Positions 55,866 to 64,000 of a stretch of DNA of 64,000 nucleotides are shown here, one piece after another. Position 1 is the stretch's first letter. Each line of letters begins with the position of its first letter. The stretch is from Microlunatus endophyticus (GTDB lineage: Bacteria > Actinomycetota > Actinomycetes > Propionibacteriales > Propionibacteriaceae). Below the pieces are notes generated by a model. That model was not told the DNA's origin, did no database searches, and worked only from the letters and a program-made list of their open reading frames with translations. A program made the translations under genes and the position numbers. The stretch lies in the NCBI RefSeq assembly GCF_014646195.1, contig NZ_BMMZ01000002.1, positions 124,001 through 188,000 of the forward strand, in the 5' to 3' direction.

Positions 55866-56821
55866 GCCTGCTGGATGTCGAGGATCTCGCAGTGACCTAC
55901 CAGACCGGCGGCGATGAAGTCCGTGCGGTCCGCGGGGTCGATTTCAACCTCGAACCGGGTCAGACCCTCGGTATCGCGGGGGAGTCCGGGTCGGGCAAGT
56001 CGACCACGGTGCTGAGTCTGCTGCGACTGCTGCCGGCCAGCGCCTCGGTGGCCGGCACCGTACGGTTCAAGGGCGAGGATCTGGCACAGGCCAAGTGGTC
56101 GCGGATCCGGGCCGTCCGCTGGGCCGAGGCGTCGGTGGTGTTCCAGGGCGCGATGAGCGCACTGAATCCGGTCCGTACGATCGGCGAGCAGATCCGCGAA
56201 CCGATCCTGCTGCACGAGAAGGTGGGTAAGCGTGAGGCCCGGGCCCGGACCGCCGAACTGCTGGACAGTGTCGGTGTCTCGGCACAGCGGGCTGCGGCCT
56301 ACCCGCACGAGTTGTCCGGTGGGCAGCGGCAACGGGTGATGATCGCGATGGCGCTGGCCTGCAAGCCGGAGTTGATCATCGCCGACGAGCCGACGACGGC
56401 ACTTGACGTGATCGTGCAGGCGCAGATCCTCGGCCTGCTGACCGATCTGGTGGCCGAGAGCAGTATCGGAATGATCATGATCAGCCACGATCTGTCGGTG
56501 TTGAGCTCGGTCTGCGACCGGCTGGCGGTGATGTATGCGGGCAAGATCATCGAGATCGGGCCGTCGAAGCAGCTGATCACCGAACCACAGCACCCGTACA
56601 CCAAGGCGCTTGCCGGGGCTTTCCCGACGATCGGCGACCCGGCGTCGCGACTGGCACCCAGCGGTCTGGCCGGTGATCCGCCGGATCTGCGCGGCGATCT
56701 TGTCGGTTGCCCGTTCGAACCGCGGTGCCCGGTCTCCATGGAGCAGTGCAGGACAACGGAGGTGACGCTGTGGCCGGCGGGACCGGAACGCGAGTCGGCA
56801 TGTCTGCGGGTGCTCCCATGA
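55862..56821 (+). CDS. Peptide ABC transporter ATPase (DppD type)
   Basis: A 319-residue ATPase with Walker A GESGSGKSTTVLSLL, Q loop VVFQGAMSALNPV (Gly in place of the usual Asp or Glu after Q), signature HELSGGQRQRVMIAMA, Walker [13 protein letters not shown] and switch SHDLSVLSS. The C-terminal tail CPFEPRCPVSMEQC is the oligopeptide-transport motif. It forms a heterodimer with the product of the next gene, overlapping its ATG (ATGA). Confidence 0.9.
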   Translation: MSLLDVEDLAVTYQTGGDEVRAVRGVDFNLEPGQTLGIAGESGSGKSTTVLSLLRLLPASASVAGTVRFKGEDLAQAKWSRIRAVRWAEASVVFQGAMSALNPVRTIGEQIREPILLHEKVGKREARARTAELLDSVGVSAQRAAAYPHELSGGQRQRVMIAMALACKPELIIADEPTTALDVIVQAQILGLLTDLVAESSIGMIMISHDLSVLSSVCDRLAVMYAGKIIEIGPSKQLITEPQHPYTKALAGAFPTIGDPASRLAPSGLAGDPPDLRGDLVGCPFEPRCPVSMEQCRTTEVTLWPAGPERESACLRVLP

Positions 56822-57813
56822 CGTCCACCGAGCGAGTGGTCACCGACGAGGCAACGAACCGCCCGGTGCTCGAGGTGCACGACGTCAGTGTCACCTTCCC
56901 CGGTCGTCGCGGGCGACGCCCAGCCCGGGCAGTCGACGGAGTGAACCTGACCGTCGGCTCCGGCGAGATCGTGGCGCTGATCGGCGAGTCGGGGTGCGGC
57001 AAGAGCACGCTGGCCCGGGTACTGGTCGGACTGATCAAGCCGACGGCCGGCGCGGTCTCGTACCGCTCCGAACCGCTGGGTTACCGGGCAGCGGCACTCA
57101 AGGAGTACCGGCGCCACGTCCAGTTGGTGTTGCAGGATCCTGCTGCGGCGTTGAACCCGCGGCAGAACGTCTTCGATGCGGTGGCCGAGGGCCTGCGACT
57201 GCACGGTGAGCGGCAGAACCTGACCGGCCGCGTCCACACGGCGATGGAGCAGGCCGGGCTGCGTCCGGTGGAGAACTATCTGGCTCGCTACCCGCACGAG
57301 CTCTCCGGCGGGCAGCAGCAGCGCGTGGTGATCGCCGGCGCGCTGGCCCTCGATCCCGGCGTGATCGTCGCCGACGAGCCGGTCTCATCCTTGGACGCCT
57401 CAGTGCGCGGGGAGATCCTGAAGCTGATCCTCGACCTGCGGGATCAGCTCGGGCTGTCGGCACTGGTGGTCAGCCACGACCTGGGGCTGGCCTGGAACAT
57501 CGCCGACCGGGTCGCGGTGATGTATCTCGGCCGGATCGTGGAGGTCGGGACTGTCGAGGAAGTGCTGCTGTCGCCCAAGCATCCCTACACCAAGTCCTTG
57601 ATCGCAGCAGTGGCCTCGGCCGGTCGGGCCCCGCACCCGCTGCTGACCGGCGAGCCGCCGGATCCGACCCGGATCCCGAGCGGCTGCCGCTTCCATCCAC
57701 GCTGTCCGCTGCGCGCCGAGGCCGGCGAACGCGGCGACATCTGCGTCAGCACCCCGCTGCCGATCCTGGCGGCCGACACCGGCCAGCGCCAGGTCGCCTG
57801 CCACTTGGCTTGA
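56818..57813 (+). CDS. Peptide ABC transporter ATPase (DppF type)
   Basis: A 331-residue ATPase with Walker [18 protein letters not shown] loop LVLQDPAAALNPRQ, signature HELSGGQQQRVVIAGA, Walker B VIVADEPVSSLD and the switch VSHDLGLAWNIAD. A Cys-containing tail CRFHPRCPLRAEAGERGDIC follows. The start used here overlaps the previous stop; the frame is open upstream within that gene. It ends the ABC operon; a lipoprotein gene follows after 44 bases. Confidence 0.9.
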   Translation: MTSTERVVTDEATNRPVLEVHDVSVTFPGRRGRRPARAVDGVNLTVGSGEIVALIGESGCGKSTLARVLVGLIKPTAGAVSYRSEPLGYRAAALKEYRRHVQLVLQDPAAALNPRQNVFDAVAEGLRLHGERQNLTGRVHTAMEQAGLRPVENYLARYPHELSGGQQQRVVIAGALALDPGVIVADEPVSSLDASVRGEILKLILDLRDQLGLSALVVSHDLGLAWNIADRVAVMYLGRIVEVGTVEEVLLSPKHPYTKSLIAAVASAGRAPHPLLTGEPPDPTRIPSGCRFHPRCPLRAEAGERGDICVSTPLPILAADTGQRQVACHLA

Positions 57814-57857
57814 TCGGGGGCAGGTGAGCTGACCCGGCTGGATGTCAGCCTGTACGA

Positions 57858-59270
57858 GTGTCCCGACCATCCCCGCCGGAGCCGTACGCGATCGGGCGTC
57901 GTACGTTGCTGGCCGGCGGTGCGGCAGCGCTGCTCGCGGGGTGTGGGGTGCCCCGGTTGCCGGGGCTGCCGCAGTCCCAGGGCACGAAGCCGGACCCGAC
58001 CGCGCCGCCGGCGCGGGTGAGGCTGGACAAGCTGTGGGACACCGGCGGGATCGGCACTGTCGACGACGCCGCGCCGGCCGGCGATGTGGTCGTCGTGTCC
58101 GGCGGACTGAAGGGCGGTCAGAAGATTCCCTTCCTCGCCGACATCGCTGCCTTCGGCCTGACCGACCGCAAGCGGATCTGGACCTCGCAGACGGTCAACC
58201 GGCAACTGGCGACGATCGATCCGACGCTGTCGGTCTCCGACGGGCAGGTGGTGTGCGAAACCGACAGCAACGCGATCGTCACCGTGCCGACGTATCAGAA
58301 TCCCTGTCCTGGTGGGAAAGGCTCGTGCAGCACAGCGGAGACGACGCGTACCGACGGCAAGGGGCTGACAGCGATCCGCGCGGCGGACGGTCGGTTGCTG
58401 TGGCACAACCTGCTGCTGCCGGCGGTGCCGCGGAGCGACCCGCGGGCCCGGCAACGGGACGACGAATCTGTGCAGGTGATCGCGGGCGACGCTACCCGCG
58501 TCCTCTACATCGCCGGCGCGCTCGACGTGGTCGTCGGCGGAGAGGCGCCCCGATCGGGCCAGCGGATCTGGACCGGGCTGTTGGATGCCGCGACCGGCAA
58601 GGAACTCTGGCGGGTCGATGACACTAAGGGCAAGTATCTGGCGGGCGACGTGGTGCTGGTTGATCTGGTCCATGAGGGCCAGGGCGATGGCGCGGAGAAC
58701 GACCACGGCCCGGTCGCCGCCCTGGATGCCGGCACCGGACGGCAACTCTGGTCGACCCGCGGAACCGACTCGCAGCGCGGCCGGTGGATCTTCGGCGCAT
58801 CTGGTCTGGCGGGGCTGGAGACCCAGAAGTCCGATGGCGGATACCGCGCGGATCTGCTGCTCGACCCGCGGACCGGCGCGACGCGCTACACCGAGAAGCG
58901 CGTCATGATGGCCGCCGCAGCTGGGATCGGTCCGGGCGGGGCACTGATGGCGGTGTGGTTCAGCCCGGATAGTGGCATTTTCGCCGGTTCGGACGATCAC
59001 CTTCGGAGTTGGGCGGGTGGAGGCCCGTTGCGCACCGGGACGCAGAAGCTGTCCGATTCCCCGACCCTGAGCGGCACTTTGGTCGCCGGCGGCCGGATCT
59101 GGGCGACCCACTCCGACTACGCGGGCGCGACGAACGCCAACCGGGTCGCCGCCCTCGACCTGTGGGGACGGCAACTCTGCGATCCCGTTCCTGGCCAGGC
59201 TTGCGGAGCAGGCACCGACCACTTGGTCGTGCTCGGCGACGAGTCCGCGACGGTCTACAAGGTCTCCTGA
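57858..59270 (+). CDS. PQQ-repeat (BamB-like) beta-propeller lipoprotein
   Basis: A 470-residue secreted lipoprotein. The signal has twin arginines (GRRTLLAGGAAALLAGCG) and a lipobox LAGC, so it is probably a Tat- or Sec-exported lipid-anchored protein. The rest is built of beta-propeller blades with PQQ-like repeats, such as DRKRIWTSQTVNRQLAT, IRAADGRLLWHN, LDAATGKELWRVD and LDAGTGRQLWSTRG. In actinobacteria such proteins have no settled role. It follows the peptide importer on the same strand, but co-function is not proven. Confidence 0.8.
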   Translation: MSRPSPPEPYAIGRRTLLAGGAAALLAGCGVPRLPGLPQSQGTKPDPTAPPARVRLDKLWDTGGIGTVDDAAPAGDVVVVSGGLKGGQKIPFLADIAAFGLTDRKRIWTSQTVNRQLATIDPTLSVSDGQVVCETDSNAIVTVPTYQNPCPGGKGSCSTAETTRTDGKGLTAIRAADGRLLWHNLLLPAVPRSDPRARQRDDESVQVIAGDATRVLYIAGALDVVVGGEAPRSGQRIWTGLLDAATGKELWRVDDTKGKYLAGDVVLVDLVHEGQGDGAENDHGPVAALDAGTGRQLWSTRGTDSQRGRWIFGASGLAGLETQKSDGGYRADLLLDPRTGATRYTEKRVMMAAAAGIGPGGALMAVWFSPDSGIFAGSDDHLRSWAGGGPLRTGTQKLSDSPTLSGTLVAGGRIWATHSDYAGATNANRVAALDLWGRQLCDPVPGQACGAGTDHLVVLGDESATVYKVS

Positions 59271-59372
59271 ATCGCTGGGGCGGGCCGCCGGGGATATGGA
59301 TGGCACACCCACGAGGGTCGGCACGGTAGGGTTCGTGGGCGAGGCACACAGCTATCACCGGGAGAGGAACCG

Positions 59373-59771
59373 ATGACCATAGGGGAGATTGCCGGCCTGA
59401 TCGCGGCGATCGCGTTCGCGATTCTGGTGATCCTCTTCGCGATTCCGCTGCTCAAGCTCGGCCGGGTCCTGGAAGAGGTCCGGCTGGCGGTCCGCGATAT
59501 CGGCCACGAGAGCGTCCCGATCCTGACCGAGATGCAGGGTACGGTCCGGGCGACCAACGAGGAGCTGGCACGCCTGTCTGTCGTCACCGAGGACCTGTCC
59601 AAGGTCAGCCAGCACGCGACCGTGGTGAGTGAGAACGCGGCCAACATGGCGACGCTGTTCTCGGCGACCATCGGCGGCCCGCTGGTCAAGACAGCCGCCT
59701 TCACCTACGGCATCCGCAAGGCGATCCGCGGCGACGGCAAGTCCGGCAAGCCGGCCCGCCGGAAGAAGTGA
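59373..59771 (+). CDS. DUF948-family membrane protein
   Basis: A 132-residue protein with one N-terminal helix (AGLIAAIAFAILVILFAIPLL) and a long helical coiled-coil-like region, LEEVRLAVRDIGHESVPIL to SQHATVVSENAANMATL, ending in a Lys/Arg-rich tail. It is recognised as the DUF948 family, which stands before alaS in many actinobacteria; function unknown. The ribosome site is GGGAGAGG. A taggg-type hexamer upstream (59327-59332) may belong to its promoter. Confidence 0.88.
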   Translation: MTIGEIAGLIAAIAFAILVILFAIPLLKLGRVLEEVRLAVRDIGHESVPILTEMQGTVRATNEELARLSVVTEDLSKVSQHATVVSENAANMATLFSATIGGPLVKTAAFTYGIRKAIRGDGKSGKPARRKK

Positions 59772-59775
59772 TCGC

Positions 59776-60039
59776 GTGCTCAGGCGTCTGATCTGGTTCG
59801 TCCTCGGGGCGGCCGTCGGCATCTTCCTGATCCGGAAGATCCGCGGCTACCTGGCGAAGTCGCGCCCGGAAGCGATCGCGGGCCGGGTCAGGCAGGGACT
59901 GGGTGAGCGGGCCGGGGGCATCGGCGCGGCTGCAACGGATTTCGTCGATCGGGCACGAGCTGCCATGGCCGAACGCGAAGAGGAGATCCTCGACGCGCTC
60001 GGCCGCAACCAGCCCGCTGACGACAACCCGGAGCGCTGA
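59776..60039 (+). CDS. DUF6167-like small membrane protein
   Basis: An 87-residue protein starting VLRRLIWFVLGAAVGIFLIRKIRGYLAKS, one membrane helix with a basic juxtamembrane part, then an Ala/Arg/Glu-rich helix. The conserved place between the DUF948 gene and alaS supports the actinobacterial DUF6167 family. GTG start, four bases after the DUF948 stop, so the two are co-translated. Function unknown. Confidence 0.8.
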   Translation: MLRRLIWFVLGAAVGIFLIRKIRGYLAKSRPEAIAGRVRQGLGERAGGIGAAATDFVDRARAAMAEREEEILDALGRNQPADDNPER

Positions 60040-60059
60040 GCGCTCAGCAAGTGCCCGAC

Positions 60060-60123
60060 GAGGGGTCGAGGCCAACACCTGCCGCACGACACGCCGCAGA
60101 TATTGAGGAATGAGTGACCCCTC
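60060..60123. repeat. Palindromic repeat family A, copy 3 (before alaS)
   Basis: A shorter, 64-bp member of the family. Its right part, cgccgcagatattgaggaatg then agtgacccctc, is the reverse complement of the left ends of copies 1 and 2 with few changes; the left end keeps only gaggggtc. It lies in the alaS leader and contributes the ATG at 60110 of a tiny upstream ORF. Confidence 0.8.
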
Positions 60124-60151
60124 GCGGCAAGGAGGAAACGAACAATCATGA
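60110..60151 (+). promoter_or_regulatory. 13-codon upstream ORF overlapping the alaS start
   Basis: ATG 60110 opens MSDPSRQGGNEQS, whose TGA overlaps the alaS ATG (ATGA). The alaS ribosome site AAGGAGG is read inside it as Gly-Gly, as in the aspS leader ORF. Translation is not shown. Confidence 0.35.
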
Positions 60152-62820
60152 AAACCGCGGAGATCCGACGCCGCTTCCTGGACTACTTCATCGAACGCGA
60201 CCACCACGAGGTGCCCAGCGCCCCGCTGGTCTACAACGACCCGACGCTGCTCTTCGTCAACGCCGGCATGGTGCCCTTCAAGCCGTACTTCACCGGTGCC
60301 GAACCCAATCCGTGGCCGCGGGCCACCAGCGTTCAGAAGTGCATCCGGACCGGCGACATCGAAGAGGTCGGCAAGACCACCCGGCACGGCACGTTCTTCC
60401 AGATGAACGGCAACTTCTCCTTCGGCGACTACTTCAAGGACGGCGCGATCCGCTACGCCTGGGAGCTGCTGACCAAGTCCCAGGAGGCCGGCGGCCTCGG
60501 CTTCGACCCTGAAACAATCTGGGTCTCGGTGCTCAAGGGTGACGAGGAGACTCGCGGGTTGTGGCGTGCGATCGCCGGCCTGCCGGACGGGCGGATCCAG
60601 AACCGCGGGCTGAAGGACAACTACTGGAACATGGGCGTGGCTGGCCCGGGAGGGCCGACCAGCGAGATCTTCATCGACCGGGGCCCCGAATACGGGCCGT
60701 ACGGCGGTCCGGAGGTCGACGAGGACCGGTATTTGGAGGTCTGGAATCTAGTCTTCATGCAGGAGGAGCTCTCTGCCGTCCGGGCCAAGGACGACTTCGA
60801 TGTCCTGCGCCCGCTACCGCGGAAGAATATCGACACCGGCATGGGCGCTGAGCGTGTAGCGCTCCTCCTGCAGGGTGTCGACAACTTCTACGAGATCGAC
60901 GAGGTCTATCCCGTCCTCGACCGGGCCTCCGAGCTGTCCGGCAAGCGCTATGGCGCCGATCACGAGGACGACGTACGCCTGCGGGTGATCGCCGACCACG
61001 TCCGGTCCGGCCTGATGCTGATGAGCGACGGCGTCACCCCGGGCAACGAGGGCCGCGGCTACGTGCTGCGCCGGTTGCTGCGCCGGGTGATCCGCTCGAT
61101 GCGACTACTTGGGGTCACCGACAGCAGCTTCGCGGAGCTCTTCACCACCAGTCGGGATGCCATGAAGGCGTCCTATCCCGAGCTGGAGACTGACTGGGGC
61201 CGGATCAGCGAGGTCGCCTACGGCGAGGAGGAGGCGTTCACCCGGACGCTGACCGACGGGACCAGGATCTTCGACCTGGCGGTCTCCGATGCCAAGCGGC
61301 AGCAGCAGAGCACCCTGACCGGCGAGCGGGCTTTCCAGTTGCACGACACGTACGGCTTCCCGATCGACCTGACCCTGGAGATGGCGGGCGAGCAGGGGCT
61401 GCAGGTCGACGAGGCCGGATTCCGCCGGCTGATGGACGAGCAGCGGCAACGGGCCAAGGCGGACGCGAAGGCCAAGAAGGGCAGCGCGCAGGCCGTCCAG
61501 GCGTACGCCGAACTCCGCGATCTGGGCGAGACCCCGTTCCTCGGCTTCCGTACGCTCACCGGCGAGTCCCAGGTGCGCGGCATCATCGCCGACGGCGAGC
61601 TGACCGAGGGTGCCCGGCCGGGCGACAGCGTCGAGATCGTGCTGGAGGAGACTCCGTTCTACCCGGAGTCCGGCGGCCAGTCCGGCGACCACGGCCGGAT
61701 CACCACCGCCGACGGCACGGTGTTGGAGATCGTCGACGTGCAGCGTCCGATCAAGGGACTGCTGGTGCACCACGCGAAGGTCGTCGAGGGTGAGCTGCGA
61801 CGTGGCCAGGTGGTCAGCACCGAAGTCGACCCGCAGTGGCGGCTCGGCGCCTGCCAGGCGCACTCGGCGACCCATGTCATCCACCAGGCGCTGCACGAGA
61901 TTCTCGGCCCGACCGCGTTGCAGCGTGGCTCGTTCAACCGGCCCGGCTATATGCGGCTGGACTTCGCCTGGGGCAACCAGGTGTCGGATTCGGAGCGGGA
62001 GAAGATCGAGAGCATCGCCAACCTGGCGATCCGTGACGATCTGGGTGTGGTCGCGCGCGAGATGCCGATCGGCGAGGCGCGGGCGTCCGGCGCGATCGGC
62101 CTCTTCGGCGAGGTGTACGGCGATGTCGTCCGGGTGGTCGACATGGGCGAGGGCTGGTCCCGGGAGATGTGCGCGGGTACCCATGTCCAGCAATCGGCCC
62201 AGGTCGGCCTGATCGCGGTCAACGCCGAGTCGTCGGTCGGTTCGGGGATCCGCCGGGTCGAGGCGTTCGTGGGCATGGAGGCCTTCCAGCAGCTGGCGCG
62301 AGAGCGGGCGCTCGTGCACGGCCTGACAGAGACGCTCAACGTGCAGCCCGATCAGTTGGTGGACCGGATCAACCGGATGGTCTCCCAGTTGAAGGACGCG
62401 GAGCGGCAGATCGCCGATCTGAAGAGCCAGAATCTCTCGACCGCGATCGACCCGATCCTGGCCAAGGCGCACGAGATGTGGGGCGTCTCCTACATCGCCG
62501 AGCACGTCCCGGGTGTCAGCGGCGGCGATCTCCGCACGCTGGTCACCCAGGTCCGGGACCGGGTCCAGGGCCAGGCCGCCGTGATCGCGCTGATCGGCGG
62601 GGAGCTGGACAAGCCGAGCGTGGTGATCGCGACCACCGAGGGTGCCCGGCACCGTCAGCTCAAGGCCGGCGAGCTGGTGCGGGTCGCGACCCAGACGCTG
62701 GGTGGACGTGGCGGTGGCCGCGACGACATCGCCCAGGGCGGCGGCAGCGAACCGGGCAAGGTCGTCGAAGCGCTCCGCGATGTCGAGTACGCCATCGGCC
62801 ACACCCTGCAGACCAGCTGA
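60148..62820 (+). CDS. alaS: Alanyl-tRNA synthetase
   Basis: The class II synthetase for alanine, 890 residues. The catalytic core at the N-terminus has DYFIERDHHEVPSAPLVYND, LFVNAGMVPFKPYF and SVQKCIRTGDIEEVGKT; the middle has NIDTGMGAERVALLLQG and DHVRSGLMLMSDG. The editing domain has the zinc-type HSATHVIHQAL and, further on, CAGTHVQQS. The C-terminal domain ends with GGRGGGRDDIAQGGG. The start is ATG with AAGGAGG about 12 bases upstream. Confidence 0.97.
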   Translation: MKTAEIRRRFLDYFIERDHHEVPSAPLVYNDPTLLFVNAGMVPFKPYFTGAEPNPWPRATSVQKCIRTGDIEEVGKTTRHGTFFQMNGNFSFGDYFKDGAIRYAWELLTKSQEAGGLGFDPETIWVSVLKGDEETRGLWRAIAGLPDGRIQNRGLKDNYWNMGVAGPGGPTSEIFIDRGPEYGPYGGPEVDEDRYLEVWNLVFMQEELSAVRAKDDFDVLRPLPRKNIDTGMGAERVALLLQGVDNFYEIDEVYPVLDRASELSGKRYGADHEDDVRLRVIADHVRSGLMLMSDGVTPGNEGRGYVLRRLLRRVIRSMRLLGVTDSSFAELFTTSRDAMKASYPELETDWGRISEVAYGEEEAFTRTLTDGTRIFDLAVSDAKRQQQSTLTGERAFQLHDTYGFPIDLTLEMAGEQGLQVDEAGFRRLMDEQRQRAKADAKAKKGSAQAVQAYAELRDLGETPFLGFRTLTGESQVRGIIADGELTEGARPGDSVEIVLEETPFYPESGGQSGDHGRITTADGTVLEIVDVQRPIKGLLVHHAKVVEGELRRGQVVSTEVDPQWRLGACQAHSATHVIHQALHEILGPTALQRGSFNRPGYMRLDFAWGNQVSDSEREKIESIANLAIRDDLGVVAREMPIGEARASGAIGLFGEVYGDVVRVVDMGEGWSREMCAGTHVQQSAQVGLIAVNAESSVGSGIRRVEAFVGMEAFQQLARERALVHGLTETLNVQPDQLVDRINRMVSQLKDAERQIADLKSQNLSTAIDPILAKAHEMWGVSYIAEHVPGVSGGDLRTLVTQVRDRVQGQAAVIALIGGELDKPSVVIATTEGARHRQLKAGELVRVATQTLGGRGGGRDDIAQGGGSEPGKVVEALRDVEYAIGHTLQTS

Positions 62821-62833
62821 GCAGGCTCGTCCG

Positions 62834-63337
62834 ATGAGCATCCGGAGGGGTCGCCGACTCGGCATCGACTGGGGAGACGCCCGGATCGGTGTCGCGGTCA
62901 GCGACCCCGATGGGCTGCTCGCGGTCGCGCTCGACTTCGTGCCGGGCGGCGACGGTGAGTTCGGCCGGATCGCCGAGCTCGTCGGGGAATACCAGCCGCT
63001 GGAGGTTGTCGTCGGCCTGCCGCGGTCGATGAACGGTGGCGAGGGACCGGCTGCTGTGAAAGTGCGGGGCAAGGCAGAGCGATTGCGCACGGTCCTGCGG
63101 CAGCGGTTCGCGGACGACACGCCGTCGATCCGCCTGGTCGACGAACGGCTGAGCACCGTGGCGGCGGCCGGACGGCTGCGTGCAGGCGGAAAATCGGCGA
63201 AGAAACAGCGGGGATTGATCGACTCCGAAGCTGCGCGCGAGATCCTCGATCGGGCGTTGGACACCGAGAGATCCACGGGTACGGCGCCAGGGGAGTTACT
63301 ATCGTCCACCGATCGGGTGGATGGGAGCCGATCATGA
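62834..63337 (+). CDS. ruvX: Putative pre-16S rRNA nuclease / Holliday junction resolvase-like (RuvX/YqgF)
   Basis: A 167-residue RNase-H-fold protein. RRLGIDWGDARIGVAVSD is the first catalytic strand, VVVGLPRSMNGGEG the second, and LVDERLSTVAAAGRL the third, with the acidic residue pattern intact. The family completes 16S rRNA 5' maturation in Escherichia coli and is related to resolvases. The segment GGKSAKKQRGLIDSEAA follows the usual order. It is 13 bases after alaS and overlaps mltG by an ATGA. Confidence 0.93.
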   Translation: MSIRRGRRLGIDWGDARIGVAVSDPDGLLAVALDFVPGGDGEFGRIAELVGEYQPLEVVVGLPRSMNGGEGPAAVKVRGKAERLRTVLRQRFADDTPSIRLVDERLSTVAAAGRLRAGGKSAKKQRGLIDSEAAREILDRALDTERSTGTAPGELLSSTDRVDGSRS

Positions 63338-64000
63338 GCGAGCAGCGCATCGACGAGCGCGACGACCAAGAGATCGACCAGGGGACAAGGACACCCGACG
63401 ACGTGACAGATCTGCTCGACCAGGCGCCGCAGCCGCGCAGCAGGACCGCTGCCCGGTGGGGCAAGAGCTGTCTGTCCGTCCTCATCGCGCTCGCGGTGAT
63501 CGTCGGTGGCGGCTTCTTCGCCTGGCACAAGTTCTCCAGCTTCGCCGCGGAGACCCTGTCCACGCCCGACTACACCAACGCCAAGGGCACCAAGGACATC
63601 CACTTCACGGTTCCCAGCGGTGCGCCGCTGACCACGATCGGCGAGGACCTGCAGAAGGACGACGTGATCAAGTCCACGAAGGCGTGGAAGAAGGCGATCG
63701 CGGCCTACGACGGGACCCCGACGGTGCAGGCGGGCACCTACCGGTTGCGGACCCAGGTGCCGGCCGCCACCGCGCTGTCGCACCTGACCCATCCGGCCAC
63801 CTACCGGATCCGCAACACCGTCCAGGTGCTCGAGGGGCTGCGGCTCAGCGACCAGATCGCCGCCCTGGCCAAGGGGACCAAGATCAGCGTCAAGTCCTAC
63901 GATGCGGCGCTGCGGAAGCCGCAGGATCTCGGCCTGCCGCCCTGGGCCAAGAACAAGCCCGAGGGATTCCTCTTCCCCGACACCTACGAGCTGACCGACG
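63334..64000 (+). CDS. mltG: Endolytic murein transglycosylase MltG, 3' part missing
   Basis: The first 222 codons of a membrane-bound lytic transglycosylase that cuts nascent glycan strands. An acidic cytoplasmic tail is followed by the helix CLSVLIALAVIVGGGFFAW (about 46-64) and the YceG/LysM-like start of the periplasmic domain IHFTVPSGAPLTTIGEDLQ, then GTYRLRTQ and the catalytic-region segment EGFLFPDTYEL, in which Glu is the expected catalytic acid. The C-terminus lies beyond the right edge. The order alaS-ruvX-mltG is conserved in actinobacteria. Confidence 0.93.
   Translation, partial: MSEQRIDERDDQEIDQGTRTPDDVTDLLDQAPQPRSRTAARWGKSCLSVLIALAVIVGGGFFAWHKFSSFAAETLSTPDYTNAKGTKDIHFTVPSGAPLTTIGEDLQKDDVIKSTKAWKKAIAAYDGTPTVQAGTYRLRTQVPAATALSHLTHPATYRIRNTVQVLEGLRLSDQIAALAKGTKISVKSYDAALRKPQDLGLPPWAKNKPEGFLFPDTYELTD

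Noticed and set aside
61105..63792. Minus-strand frame of 895 codons opposite alaS, ruvX and mltG
   Set aside because: The plus strand encodes three well-conserved proteins here, and the antisense frame has no recognisable domain.

Overview
The window is high-GC actinobacterial chromosome, most likely Propionibacteriales/Propionibacteriaceae (Microlunatus-like). The evidence is very high GC with strong third-position bias, frequent GTG starts, TAGGNT-type -10 boxes a few bases from start codons, a phosphatidylinositol-mannoside (PIM) operon, GarA- and FtsR-type regulators beside glycine-cleavage genes, and a pyrophosphate-dependent phosphofructokinase typical of propionibacteria. The genus is an inference. 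I saw no rRNA, tRNA, CRISPR array or transposase gene.

Region by region: 1-8208 is a surface-polysaccharide cluster: a GT2 glycosyltransferase cut by the left edge, a TylF-like methyltransferase, another methyltransferase, a two-domain GT-B fusion, an unknown coupled protein, a nucleotide-sugar dehydrogenase and a GT4 enzyme. 8324-24364 is a housekeeping block: thrS, a phosphonatase-like HAD hydrolase, HIT hydrolase, pgsA, patA, pimA, then DUF881-sbp-DUF881, gcvH, FHA protein, MerR, bifunctional nuclease, MerR, glycine riboswitch and gcvP. It joins two gene runs that are separate in Mycobacterium tuberculosis, and is interrupted by a DUF559-type nuclease gene lying between two copies of a hairpin repeat. 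24383-31658 is a five-gene minus-strand oligopeptide/dipeptide ABC operon plus a small trailing protein. 31891-48549 is a mixed metabolic region: pterin dehydratase, ArsB-like permease, BrkB-like protein, PPi-PFK, SoxR, a divergent methionyl-tRNA synthetase, SDR, YciO, a small kinase-like ATPase, a phosphotransferase, cupin, a lone mraY, an LssY-domain membrane protein and several small regulators. 48647-64000 returns to housekeeping (aspS, rarA, DUF948, DUF6167-like, alaS, ruvX, mltG), with a second peptide ABC operon and a PQQ-repeat lipoprotein inserted after rarA.

Functional links: the first cluster activates and transfers sugars for a cell-surface glycan. pgsA-patA-pimA makes PI and the first PIM intermediates. 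gcvH/gcvP with the riboswitch handle excess glycine. The two ABC systems import peptides or similar solutes; they differ in how the binding protein is anchored (Tat lipoprotein versus a C-terminal membrane helix).

The most unusual signals are repeats and leaders. A palindromic family of up to about 108 bp has three copies, each touching an aminoacyl-tRNA synthetase gene (metG, aspS, alaS), and one copy encodes the last 34 residues of MetRS. A second hairpin family lies on both sides of the DUF559 gene. An 18-bp element is read in frame as PSTSSG or PELVEG. Several genes that are not preceded by a close operon partner have tiny upstream ORFs whose stop overlaps the main start codon.
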